Positions 37,255 to 44,948 of a DNA stretch of 64,000 nucleotides are shown one piece after another. A program made the translations under genes and the position numbers. Location: assembly GCA_963813195.1 (NCBI GenBank), contig CAWEYC010000021.1, positions 146,597 to 210,596 of the forward strand. Direction: 5' to 3'. Each line of letters opens with the position of its first letter. Within the stretch, counting starts at the first letter, position 1. The notes under the pieces were generated by a model. It had not been told where the DNA came from and did no database searches. It saw nothing but the letters and a program-made list of their open reading frames with translations. The stretch comes from Roseiarcus sp963813195. GTDB taxonomy: Bacteria; Pseudomonadota; Alphaproteobacteria; Rhizobiales; Beijerinckiaceae.

Positions 37255-38979
37255 TCAGAGGGCTGCTGACGAACCGACGGAAGCGCGATCGGCCGTCAAT
37301 TCCTCGCGGCGATAGATCAGGAACACGGGCACCGCGCCGTCGCGCCCGCGGATATCGACGTCGGCGCGGCTCCAATCCGGGCTGAGGCCGGCGGCTTCGA
37401 CCGTCGTCGCGGAGACGATCGCGACGCAGCCCATCTCCTTGGTGAGCCCTTCGAGCCTCGCCGCGACATTGCCGGTGTCGCCGAGAAACTGGAGCGAGCT
37501 TTGAGGAGCCGCCCCGACAGAGCCGACGACCGAGGGTCCGCTGTGCACCCCGACGCCGACGCGCAGGGGCGAGCCGATTTCGGCGGCCAGATCCTCGTTG
37601 ATCCCGTCGATCGCCCGCCAGACCGCTTCGGTCGCCGAGAGGGCGTGCCGAGCGCCCGATCCGGCTTCGGCGTCGAGACCGAACACGCTCATGATCCCGT
37701 CGCCGGCGACGCTGGCGATATGCCCCTCGCAGGCCAGCATGGCGCCGGTCGCGGCCTGGATGTAGCGATCGACGATGAACAGCGCGTCGAACGGCAGGCG
37801 GCCGGCGACGAGCCGGGTCGAATCGCGCAGATCGACGTAGAGCGCCGTCACCGAGAGTTCGCGGCCGACGCCGTGGCTTAGGCGCGGGCCCTCGAAAGGC
37901 CGATCCGGCGACACCAGCGGCGTCACCGAAACATCGGATGTCGGGCGCACCTGGCAGGCCAGACGGACGCCGTCGGGCGCTTCGATGCGCTGCAAGGTAG
38001 CGAGTTCCAGCGCCGACGGCGGCGGAAGATTTTCGAGCCCGCGCGACACGCGCACCCGGCACGTCGAGCAGCGGCCGCGGCCGCCGCAGACCGAGGCGTG
38101 CGGAATTCCGGCCCAGCGGCTCGCCTCGAGGATCGAAGAGCCGCAGGGCGCAAGGACGGTTTTGCCGTTGGGATAGTCGATGCGGGCGCGGCTCTGTCTG
38201 TGCTCCCTGAGGCTTCTCAGCGCCCTCAGGAGAAAGACGAGAGCGAGCAGCGCGACATACGCAGTCAGGAGGCGGGCGCTCATCTTCGCGAGCGCCGCCG
38301 GCGCCAGGGCTTGCGGCGTTCCCGCGGCGGGCGGACCGTGCGCGGCGGCGAAGCCGGGCTCCGTCGCGGCGTGCAGGATCGTGTCCCACCCGGCGTTGGT
38401 GAGCCCGAGGATCGCCAACGCGGGCAGCGCCAAGGCGACTGAGCGGGCAAGCCATAGCCTCTTGCGGTACCACGGCCGGAACCGCAGCCATTTGTGAATG
38501 CCGACGCAGCCGTGGGTCCAGACGATGACGAGAAGCGCGAGCTGGCGCGGCAGGTCGGGCAGCGGCTCGCTCACCCAGAAGCGGTAGAGCACGCGAAGAT
38601 ACGAATCCTCCAGGCCATAGAGCGCGACGCCGACCCTCGCGTCGAGCACATGCGGCGTAAAGAGAAATGGAATCGTCAGGCCCAGTCCGAGCTGCCAGGC
38701 TTCGAGCGCGGGCATGCGCAGGTGCCGGCGCCGATAGAGCGCCCACAGGCCGAGGCCGAGGTGGATCAGGAACGACGCCAGCAACAGCGAGAGGCCGACC
38801 GGCGTCCGCCACGGGGCGAGCAGAATGCCGTGTCCGACCGCCTGGATGCCGGCGAGCAGAAAGAGGCCGGTCGCGTGCGCCGCGAGATGACAGGTCGCAA
38901 AGGAGAACATGATCAGGCCCGTCGTGAGCCTGACCGAGCGCTCGAGCGCATCCCTTTGCGGCATGGCCGTCATCCGCAA
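37255..38979 (-). CDS. Membrane adenylate cyclase with a 2Fe-2S ferredoxin domain (CyaC-like)
   Basis: A 574-residue fusion. Residues about 15-255 hold five or six hydrophobic segments with several histidines (H31, H35, H50, H73, H110, H156, H162), resembling the dihaem cytochrome-b-type anchor of Sinorhizobium CyaC. Residues about 268-350 are a ferredoxin domain with Cys298, Cys304, Cys307 and Cys342, an adrenodoxin-type Cx5Cx2C pattern. Residues about 370-555 are a class III cyclase with both metal-binding aspartates, YVDLRDST (Asp383) and GDGIMSVFG (Asp427). The design suggests cAMP output controlled by electron-transport redox state. Whether the haem sites are filled is inferred. It stands just upstream (leftward) of no other gene in the same unit. 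Confidence 0.85.
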   Translation of the reverse strand: MRMTAMPQRDALERSVRLTTGLIMFSFATCHLAAHATGLFLLAGIQAVGHGILLAPWRTPVGLSLLLASFLIHLGLGLWALYRRRHLRMPALEAWQLGLGLTIPFLFTPHVLDARVGVALYGLEDSYLRVLYRFWVSEPLPDLPRQLALLVIVWTHGCVGIHKWLRFRPWYRKRLWLARSVALALPALAILGLTNAGWDTILHAATEPGFAAAHGPPAAGTPQALAPAALAKMSARLLTAYVALLALVFLLRALRSLREHRQSRARIDYPNGKTVLAPCGSSILEASRWAGIPHASVCGGRGRCSTCRVRVSRGLENLPPPSALELATLQRIEAPDGVRLACQVRPTSDVSVTPLVSPDRPFEGPRLSHGVGRELSVTALYVDLRDSTRLVAGRLPFDALFIVDRYIQAATGAMLACEGHIASVAGDGIMSVFGLDAEAGSGARHALSATEAVWRAIDGINEDLAAEIGSPLRVGVGVHSGPSVVGSVGAAPQSSLQFLGDTGNVAARLEGLTKEMGCVAIVSATTVEAAGLSPDWSRADVDIRGRDGAVPVFLIYRREELTADRASVGSSAAL

Positions 38980-39011
38980 TCCTTGTCGGCGACGATCGGC
39001 GCTAGAACGCC

Positions 39012-39773
39012 CTACCCCTTCGCCTTCTCCATGAACGCCGTGAAGGCCGCGCGCGCTTCGGGCGAGCGCAGGCGCTCGTAGAACAGCCGGAGTTCCTCGT
39101 CCATGCGTTTGAGGAGCGCGGCGGGGTCGCCGCGCAGCAGGCGGCGGGTGGCGAGCACGGCTTCACGCGGCTTGGCGGCAAGCGCTTGCGCCTTGGCGAG
39201 GGCGTGTGGGAGCAGCGCCGGCGGCTCGACGATCGCGTTGACGAGACCGAGATCACGCGCGGCCTCGGCGTCGAAGGGCTCGGCGAGCAGCAGGAACTCG
39301 GCCGCTTTGGCGGCGCCAAAACGTTGCGGCGCCAGCAGCGACGATCCCGCTTCCGGCACCAGGCCAAGATTGACGAACGGCATGGAGAAGCGCGCGCTTC
39401 GAGCGGCATAGACGAGGTCGCAATGGAAGCACAGCGTCGTGCCGATGCCGACCGCCGGCCCCTCGATCGCGGCGACCAGCGGCTTGTCGAAGGTCGCCAG
39501 CATCCGGATGAACCGCGAGCCCGCCCCTTCGACGTTCGACGCCGAGGCCTGCATCGCCGCGGCGAGAAAGTCGCCGATGTCGTTGCCGGCGGTGAAGACG
39601 CCTTGCGACCCCGTCAGCAGCAGCGCGCCGATCGCCGGCTCGCGGCTCGCCTCCTGGAAGGCGGCGATCAATCGCTCGTACATGGCGCTGGTCAGCGCGT
39701 TCTTCTTCTCCGCCCGCGCCAGCGTCACCAGGGAAACGGCGCCCTCGCGCCGGATTTCAACGAACTCGCTCAT
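39012..39773 (-). CDS. Enoyl-CoA hydratase/isomerase family protein
   Basis: Crotonase-fold enzyme of 253 residues that hydrates or isomerises an enoyl-CoA in fatty or branched acid breakdown. It opens MSEFVEIRREGAVSLVTLAR; the oxyanion-hole loops are seen as KKNALTSAMYERL and AIEGPAVGIGTTL, with FVNLGLVPEAGSS carrying the conserved Glu. Start overlaps the acyl-CoA dehydrogenase stop (ATGA), so the two are consecutive steps encoded by one transcript. A CoA-thioester of short chain or methylthio type is possible; exact substrate unknown. Confidence 0.9.
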   Translation of the reverse strand: MSEFVEIRREGAVSLVTLARAEKKNALTSAMYERLIAAFQEASREPAIGALLLTGSQGVFTAGNDIGDFLAAAMQASASNVEGAGSRFIRMLATFDKPLVAAIEGPAVGIGTTLCFHCDLVYAARSARFSMPFVNLGLVPEAGSSLLAPQRFGAAKAAEFLLLAEPFDAEAARDLGLVNAIVEPPALLPHALAKAQALAAKPREAVLATRRLLRGDPAALLKRMDEELRLFYERLRSPEARAAFTAFMEKAKG

Positions 39774-41560
39774 GCCGTCTCCGCCAGTATCGCCTCGTAA
39801 TGTTCGAGCGCGGGCTTGCCTGAAGCGATCGAACGCGCCAAGCCCGGCGCGGCCGTCGCCAGTTTCTCCGCGAAGAAGCGCGCGAGGCCGATGCGACCGC
39901 GTTGCGTCGCGTCGCCGCGGGCCGCCTGATCCTGCGCGGCGAGCCCCGCTTTGGCGAGGCACGCGCCGCCAAGGGTGAGGCCGAACAGCCTGAGATAGGC
40001 CGTCGCGCCGCTCAGCGCCGACGCGGGATCGTCGGCGAGCGCCTCGCGCGTATAGAGTGTCGCTTGCTCCAGCGCATCGATCGCTTCGCGCAAGATGCCC
40101 GCCGTCGGGCCGAAGCCGGCCTCGCCGCGCACGGCGACATCGGTCGCGATGGCGCGCATTCCGGCGATTTCGCGCTCCGCGACGGCGCCGCCGGACAGTG
40201 GCAATTTGCGCTGCACGAGATCGATCGCCTGCACGCCGTTGGCGCCCTCGTAGATCGCCGCGATGCGCGCGTCGCGCATGTGCTGGGCGGCGCCGGTCTC
40301 CTCGATGTAGCCCATGCCGCCGTGGACCTGCACGCCCAGCGAGGCGACCTCGTCGCCGATGTCGGTCGAGAACGCCTTGGCAATCGGCGTCAGCAGCGCA
40401 GCGCGCTCGGCCGCCGCCGCGCGCTCCTCGGGTTTCGATGCGTGGAATGAGCGATCGATGGCCATCGCCGTCAAATGGCAGATGCCGCGCGCCGCCTGCA
40501 CCAGCGCCTTCATCGTCAGCAACATGCGATGGACGTCGGGATGCTCGATGATCGGGCTCATGTCGGCGCCGCCTTCCAGGCTGCGGCCCTGCCGCCGCTC
40601 GCGCGCATAGGCAAGCGCCCGCTGCAGCGCCCGCTCGCCGATCCCGACGCCCTGCAGGCCGACGGCGAGCCGCGCGCTGTTCATCATCACGAACATCGCC
40701 GCGAGGCCGCGGTTCTCCTCGCCGACCAGCCATCCCTGCGCTCCGCCGGCGTCGCCGTAGATCATGACGCAGGTGGGCGAAGCGTGAATCCCGAGCTTGT
40801 GCTCGATGCTGGCGCAGCGCACGTCGTTGCGCGCGCCGAGCGAACCGTCGGGCTGGACGAGAATTTTCGGCACGAGAAACAGCGACAGGCCGCGCGTTCC
40901 CGCGGGCGCGTCGGGCAAGCGCGCCAGGACGAGATGGACGATGTTGCCGGCCATGTCGTGTTCGCCGTAGGTGATGAAGATCTTCTGGCCGAAGAGGCGA
41001 TAGGTCCCGTCGGCGGCGCGTTCCGCGCGAGTCTTCACGGCGTTGAGGTCCGAGCCGGCCTGCGGTTCGGTGAGGTTCATGGTGCCCGTCCACTCGCCGC
41101 TGACCATTCGCCGCAAATAGGCCGCGCGCAGGCCCTCGCTCCCATAGGCGGTCAGCGCGCCGATCGCCCCTTCGCTGAGCAGCGGACAGAGCGAGAAGCC
41201 CATCGAAGCGCCGTTCCAGATTTCGGTGCAGGCGAACCCGACGCTGTGCGGCAACCCCATGCCGCCATATTCGGGCGCGGCGGTCACGCCGGCCCAGCCT
41301 GCGTCGGCCCATTGCCGATAGGCTTCGCGGAAGCCGGGCGGGGTAAAGACCGCGCCATTCTCATATCTCGCGCCGACTTGATCGCCGACCCGATCGAGCG
41401 GCGCGATCACCTCGGTGGCGAAGCGCCCGGCCTCGGAGACCACCGACGCGGCTGTCTCTTCGTCGAGTTCGCCGAACAGGCCGGACTTGATCGCCTCGTC
41501 GAAGCCGGCGACGTGTCTGAGGGAATAGAGGATGTCGGGGACCGGCGATCGATAGGACAT
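39770..41560 (-). CDS. Acyl-CoA dehydrogenase (DmdC-like subgroup)
   Basis: FAD enzyme of about 596 residues that oxidises an acyl-CoA to enoyl-CoA. N-terminal MSYRSPVPDILYSLRHVAGF is typical of the long acyl-CoA dehydrogenase group that includes 3-methylmercaptopropionyl-CoA dehydrogenase; the flavin-site stretch GTMNLTEPQAGSD is near residue 160, and the catalytic Glu region QVHGGMGYIEETGAAQHMRD near 430. The C-terminal extra domain also fits. GAGGAG precedes ATG 41560. It is followed by an enoyl-CoA hydratase gene in coupled translation. A palindrome lies 93 bases upstream (41653-41666). Confidence 0.9.
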   Translation of the reverse strand: MSYRSPVPDILYSLRHVAGFDEAIKSGLFGELDEETAASVVSEAGRFATEVIAPLDRVGDQVGARYENGAVFTPPGFREAYRQWADAGWAGVTAAPEYGGMGLPHSVGFACTEIWNGASMGFSLCPLLSEGAIGALTAYGSEGLRAAYLRRMVSGEWTGTMNLTEPQAGSDLNAVKTRAERAADGTYRLFGQKIFITYGEHDMAGNIVHLVLARLPDAPAGTRGLSLFLVPKILVQPDGSLGARNDVRCASIEHKLGIHASPTCVMIYGDAGGAQGWLVGEENRGLAAMFVMMNSARLAVGLQGVGIGERALQRALAYARERRQGRSLEGGADMSPIIEHPDVHRMLLTMKALVQAARGICHLTAMAIDRSFHASKPEERAAAAERAALLTPIAKAFSTDIGDEVASLGVQVHGGMGYIEETGAAQHMRDARIAAIYEGANGVQAIDLVQRKLPLSGGAVAEREIAGMRAIATDVAVRGEAGFGPTAGILREAIDALEQATLYTREALADDPASALSGATAYLRLFGLTLGGACLAKAGLAAQDQAARGDATQRGRIGLARFFAEKLATAAPGLARSIASGKPALEHYEAILAETA

Positions 41561-41652
41561 GGCGCTCCTCGAATCGGGCGCCGACATCTTTGCGTCGCGC
41601 CGCTCGTCGGATAACTTGTCGCGCCGCAAGGTGCCCGGCAAGCGGGAACAAC

Positions 41653-41666
41653 GTTTACATGTAAAC
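41653..41666. promoter_or_regulatory. Palindromic operator candidate between acyl-CoA dehydrogenase and Sua5 genes
   Basis: GTTTACATGTAAAC is a perfect 14-base palindrome in the 136-base gap between two divergent genes, 93 bases from the acyl-CoA dehydrogenase start and 31 bases from the Sua5 start. Such GTTTAC/GTAAAC palindromes are typical of TetR-type regulators of fatty or branched-chain acid breakdown, so it most likely controls the dehydrogenase side. The regulator itself is not in view. Confidence 0.6.
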
Positions 41667-41696
41667 CAAATGCCGCGCAAGGCGGCGAAGCGCCTC

Positions 41697-42692
41697 ATGC
41701 CGTCGAACCATCATCTGATTACCCGGATCGCCCCGGCCGACGCGGCGTCCATCGCGGCGGCCGCCGAGATGTTGCGCGCCGGCGGCCTCGTCGCGATGCC
41801 GACCGAAACGGTCTATGGCCTGGCCGGCGACGCCACCTCAGAGGCGGCGGTGGCGGCGATCTACGCCGCCAAGGGACGACCGGTCTTCAATCCGCTGATC
41901 GCCCATTTCGCCGATCTGGCCGACGCCGAGCGCGAGGCGATCTTCGACGAGCATGCGAAGACGTTGGCGCGCGCCTTCTGGCCAGGTCCGCTGACGATCG
42001 TCGCGCCCGTCTCGCCGACGTGCCGGGTGAGCCTTCTCGCCCGCGCCGGCCTCGACAGCCTTGCCCTGCGCGCGCCCGCGCACCCGGTCGCCCGGGCGCT
42101 GATCGAGGCGGCTGGCGTCCCGCTTGCGGCGCCCTCGGCCAATCGCTCGGGGCGCGTCAGCCCAACGCGGGCCGAACACGTCCTCGCCGATCTCGACGGC
42201 CGGATCGACTGGATCCTGGATGCCGGCCCGACGCGATTGGGGCTCGAATCGACCATCGTCGCCTGTCTGGGCGGAGTTCCGCGCCTCCTCAGGCCCGGCG
42301 GGATCGCGCGCGAGCGCATCGAGGCCGAATTGGGCTTCGCATTGGCGAGCCAAGTCGCCGAGAGCGCCGGCGCCGCCCCGATCGCGCCGGGCTTGCTGAC
42401 CTCGCACTACGCCCCCCGCGCCGTGCTTCGCCTTTCGGCGCGCGATGCGGCGAGCGAGGAGGCGGCGCTCGATTTCGGCGGCGCTCTCGCCTCGAGCCGC
42501 GCGCCCGCTCGGCTCGATTTGTCGCCCGCTGGCGATCTCGACGAGGCGGCCGCCCATCTCTTCGCCCATCTGCGGGCGCTCGACGCGACAGGCGCGGCGA
42601 TCATCGCCGTCGCGCCGATCCCCGAACACGGCCTCGGGGCGGCGATCAACGACCGCCTGCGCCGCGCCGCCGCGCCGCGCGCCGAGGAGTAA
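41697..42692 (+). CDS. tsaC: L-threonylcarbamoyladenylate synthase (Sua5/YwlC type)
   Basis: Makes threonylcarbamoyl-AMP for the t6A modification of ANN-reading tRNAs. The YrdC domain covers residues about 15-205 with GGLVAMPTETVYGLAGDA (about 29-46), KGRPVFNPLIAHF, and SANRSGRVSPT near 145; it is followed by the shorter Sua5 domain, giving 331 residues in total, the long form. The start ATG 41697 follows AAGGCGG; an in-frame ATG at 41670 lacks a ribosome site. It is divergent from the acyl-CoA dehydrogenase operon. Confidence 0.93.
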   Translation: MPSNHHLITRIAPADAASIAAAAEMLRAGGLVAMPTETVYGLAGDATSEAAVAAIYAAKGRPVFNPLIAHFADLADAEREAIFDEHAKTLARAFWPGPLTIVAPVSPTCRVSLLARAGLDSLALRAPAHPVARALIEAAGVPLAAPSANRSGRVSPTRAEHVLADLDGRIDWILDAGPTRLGLESTIVACLGGVPRLLRPGGIARERIEAELGFALASQVAESAGAAPIAPGLLTSHYAPRAVLRLSARDAASEEAALDFGGALASSRAPARLDLSPAGDLDEAAAHLFAHLRALDATGAAIIAVAPIPEHGLGAAINDRLRRAAAPRAEE

Positions 42693-42921
42693 CCCGGCGC
42701 GAAGACGGAACAGACTCGGCGACCGAGCGTTCGTAGGACATCGCTCGCCGGCCTCTTTTCCGCCACGTCGCTCATAATCCGGGCGCGGCTAGCGGCGTCA
42801 TTCCACGTGGCCGATCGGGTGTCGGGGCAATCGCTCTCTTTTTTGCAAATTCGGGTTGCGCAGATGCACGCTTAGAGGTTACTGGCGTTCTGGCCCACTG
42901 CGACCGGGGATTCCCGTGAAG

Positions 42922-43827
42922 ATGAATTCCGCCTTGGATTGGGATGAATTTCGGCTGGTCAAGGCGGTTGCCGACGCCCGCTCCCTGGTCGGCGCCGCCG
43001 AGGTGCTCGGCGTCAACCATTCGACCATCTTCCGCCGCCTCGCCGCCATCGAAGGCGCGGTCGGCGCGCGACTGTTCGAGCGCTCGCGCGCCGGTTATCA
43101 GCCGACCGCGGCGGGCGAGGAGATGATCGCGCTAGCGACGTCGATGGCCGATTCGATCAACGACTTCGAGCGCCGGGTCGCCGGACGCGACGTCACGCCG
43201 AGCGGCGAATTGCGGGTCACCGTGGTCGATGCGATCGCGGTCTGGCTGCTACCGCCGATTCTGGCGCGTTTCCGGGCCGTCAATCCCGCCGTCCAGCTCG
43301 ATCTGATCGTCGGCGCGCAGACGCTCAACCTGTCGCGCCGCGACGCGGACGTTGCGATTCGCACGACCAACGAGCCGCCCGAGGCCCTCGTCGGCCGGCG
43401 CATCTGCGCCGTGCGCTGGGCCGTCTACGCCTCGACCTCCCTGGTGGCCGAGTTCGGCCCGCGCATCGTCGCGGCGGCGCCGTGGATCGGATTCGGCGAA
43501 AATTACGCGCCGCCCCTGGGCAAGCGCTGGGTCGACGAGACCATCGGTCCGCGCCGGCAGGTGTGCCGCGTGAATTCGGTGCTGGGAATGGCCGAAGCGG
43601 CGGCGGTCGGCGTCGGCGCCGCGATTCTGCCCTGCTTCATCGGCGACCGCCGCCGCGAGCTCAGGCGCATCGGCGCGTCGCAGTCCGAACTGGACGTCGA
43701 CCTGTGGATTCTCACCCACGCCGATCTGCGCCATTCCGCCCGTGTGCGCGCCTTCATGGAATTGGCCGGCGCCGAGCTCGCCAGGATGCGAGACGTCATC
43801 GAGGGAGTCGTCGAAGAGGTGAATTAG
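42922..43827 (+). CDS. LysR family transcriptional regulator
   Basis: About 301 residues: MNSALDWDEFRLVKAVADAR starts the winged helix with VNHSTIFRRLAAIEGAVGARLF, a variant of the usual helix-turn-helix, followed by the ligand-binding domain. A GTG two codons upstream (42916) is an alternative start. It converges with cysK, whose stop directly follows its own. Adjacent LysR and cysK genes suggest sulfur control, but this protein does not resemble CysB closely to my eye; the target is unknown. Confidence 0.87.
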   Translation: MNSALDWDEFRLVKAVADARSLVGAAEVLGVNHSTIFRRLAAIEGAVGARLFERSRAGYQPTAAGEEMIALATSMADSINDFERRVAGRDVTPSGELRVTVVDAIAVWLLPPILARFRAVNPAVQLDLIVGAQTLNLSRRDADVAIRTTNEPPEALVGRRICAVRWAVYASTSLVAEFGPRIVAAAPWIGFGENYAPPLGKRWVDETIGPRRQVCRVNSVLGMAEAAAVGVGAAILPCFIGDRRRELRRIGASQSELDVDLWILTHADLRHSARVRAFMELAGAELARMRDVIEGVVEEVN

Positions 43828-44880
43828 CTAGCTCACCCTGGCCATCTGCGCGCTCGGCGTCGAACGCGAGATCGCCATCTCGTCTTCGGTCATGTCGGCC
43901 GAGATGTCGGCGAAGAGCGGCGTGCTCAGATAGCGTTCGCCAGTGTCGGGCAACATGCAGAGGATGGTGGCTCCTTTCGCCGCCTCCGCGGCGATCCTGA
44001 GAGCCCCAGCGAACGTGCCTCCGGAAGAAATCCCGACAAAAATCCCTTCCTGCACCGCGAGATCCCTGGCGCTGCGGATTGCGTCGGCGCCGGAAATCGG
44101 CAGGACGCGGTCGATCACCTTCATGGCGACCGCGTCGTCGGTGAGTTTGGGGATAAAGTCGGGCGTCCAGCCCTGCACGGGGTGGGGCTTGAAGGCGGGA
44201 TGAGGCGCCGCCGGCGAGCCATCCGGTCTTCTGGCCTGTTCGACGCCGGAGCCGAGCAATTGCGCGTCCTCAGGTTCGCAGACGACGATCTTCGTCTTCG
44301 GACGCTCCTTCAGCAAGACGCGCGCGACCCCCTTCAGCGTGCCGCCGGTGCCGTACCCGGTCACCCAATAGTCGAGCCTCTCGCCGGCGAAGTCGTCGAT
44401 GATCTCGCGCGCGGTCGTCCGCGAGTGAATGTCCGCGTTCGCTTCGTTCTCGAACTGGCGCGTCATGAACCAGCCGTGGGTTTCCGCCAGTTCGATCGTC
44501 TTCTTGATCATTCCGACCGCGCGCTCGGCCGCCGGCGTAATGACGACCTTCGCGCCGAGGAAGCGCATCAATTTCCGCCTTTCGACGCTGAACGGCTCGG
44601 CCATGGTCAACACCAGAGGATAGCCCTTGGCGGCGCACACCATGGCGAGGCCGATGCCGGTATTTCCGCTGGTCGCTTCCACGACCGTCTGCCCTGGTTT
44701 TAGCTCGCCTGACCGCTCCGCCGCTTCGATGACGCCGAGCGCAAGCCGGTCCTTGACCGAGCCTAGCGGATTGAACGCTTCGATCTTGACGTAGAGGTTC
44801 ACCTCGGGCGGCCCGAGACGGTTGATCCGGACGACCGGCGTATGGCCCACGGTCTGCAGTATGTTGTCATATCTTGCCAT
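43828..44880 (-). CDS. cysK: Cysteine synthase A (O-acetylserine sulfhydrylase)
   Basis: PLP enzyme that makes cysteine from O-acetylserine and sulfide in the cytoplasm. The 350-residue protein has the PLP-lysine motif LGSVKDRLAL (Lys43), the substrate loop EATSGNTGIGLAMV near 68-81, the phosphate-binding GYGTGGTLKG near 175-184 and GISSGGTFAGA near 285. It is longer than the usual 310-320 residues by an insertion around residue 210-230 (EQARRPDGSPAAPHPAF) and a C-terminal tail. Cystathionine beta-synthase-like relatives share the motifs, but a CBS domain is absent. Confidence 0.93.
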   Translation of the reverse strand: MARYDNILQTVGHTPVVRINRLGPPEVNLYVKIEAFNPLGSVKDRLALGVIEAAERSGELKPGQTVVEATSGNTGIGLAMVCAAKGYPLVLTMAEPFSVERRKLMRFLGAKVVITPAAERAVGMIKKTIELAETHGWFMTRQFENEANADIHSRTTAREIIDDFAGERLDYWVTGYGTGGTLKGVARVLLKERPKTKIVVCEPEDAQLLGSGVEQARRPDGSPAAPHPAFKPHPVQGWTPDFIPKLTDDAVAMKVIDRVLPISGADAIRSARDLAVQEGIFVGISSGGTFAGALRIAAEAAKGATILCMLPDTGERYLSTPLFADISADMTEDEMAISRSTPSAQMARVS

Positions 44881-44948
44881 GTTTTCCTCCAGACAACTCT
44901 CGCTTGGCGGAGCGCTAAATCTTCGAGGCGACGAGGATAGGCGAGAAA

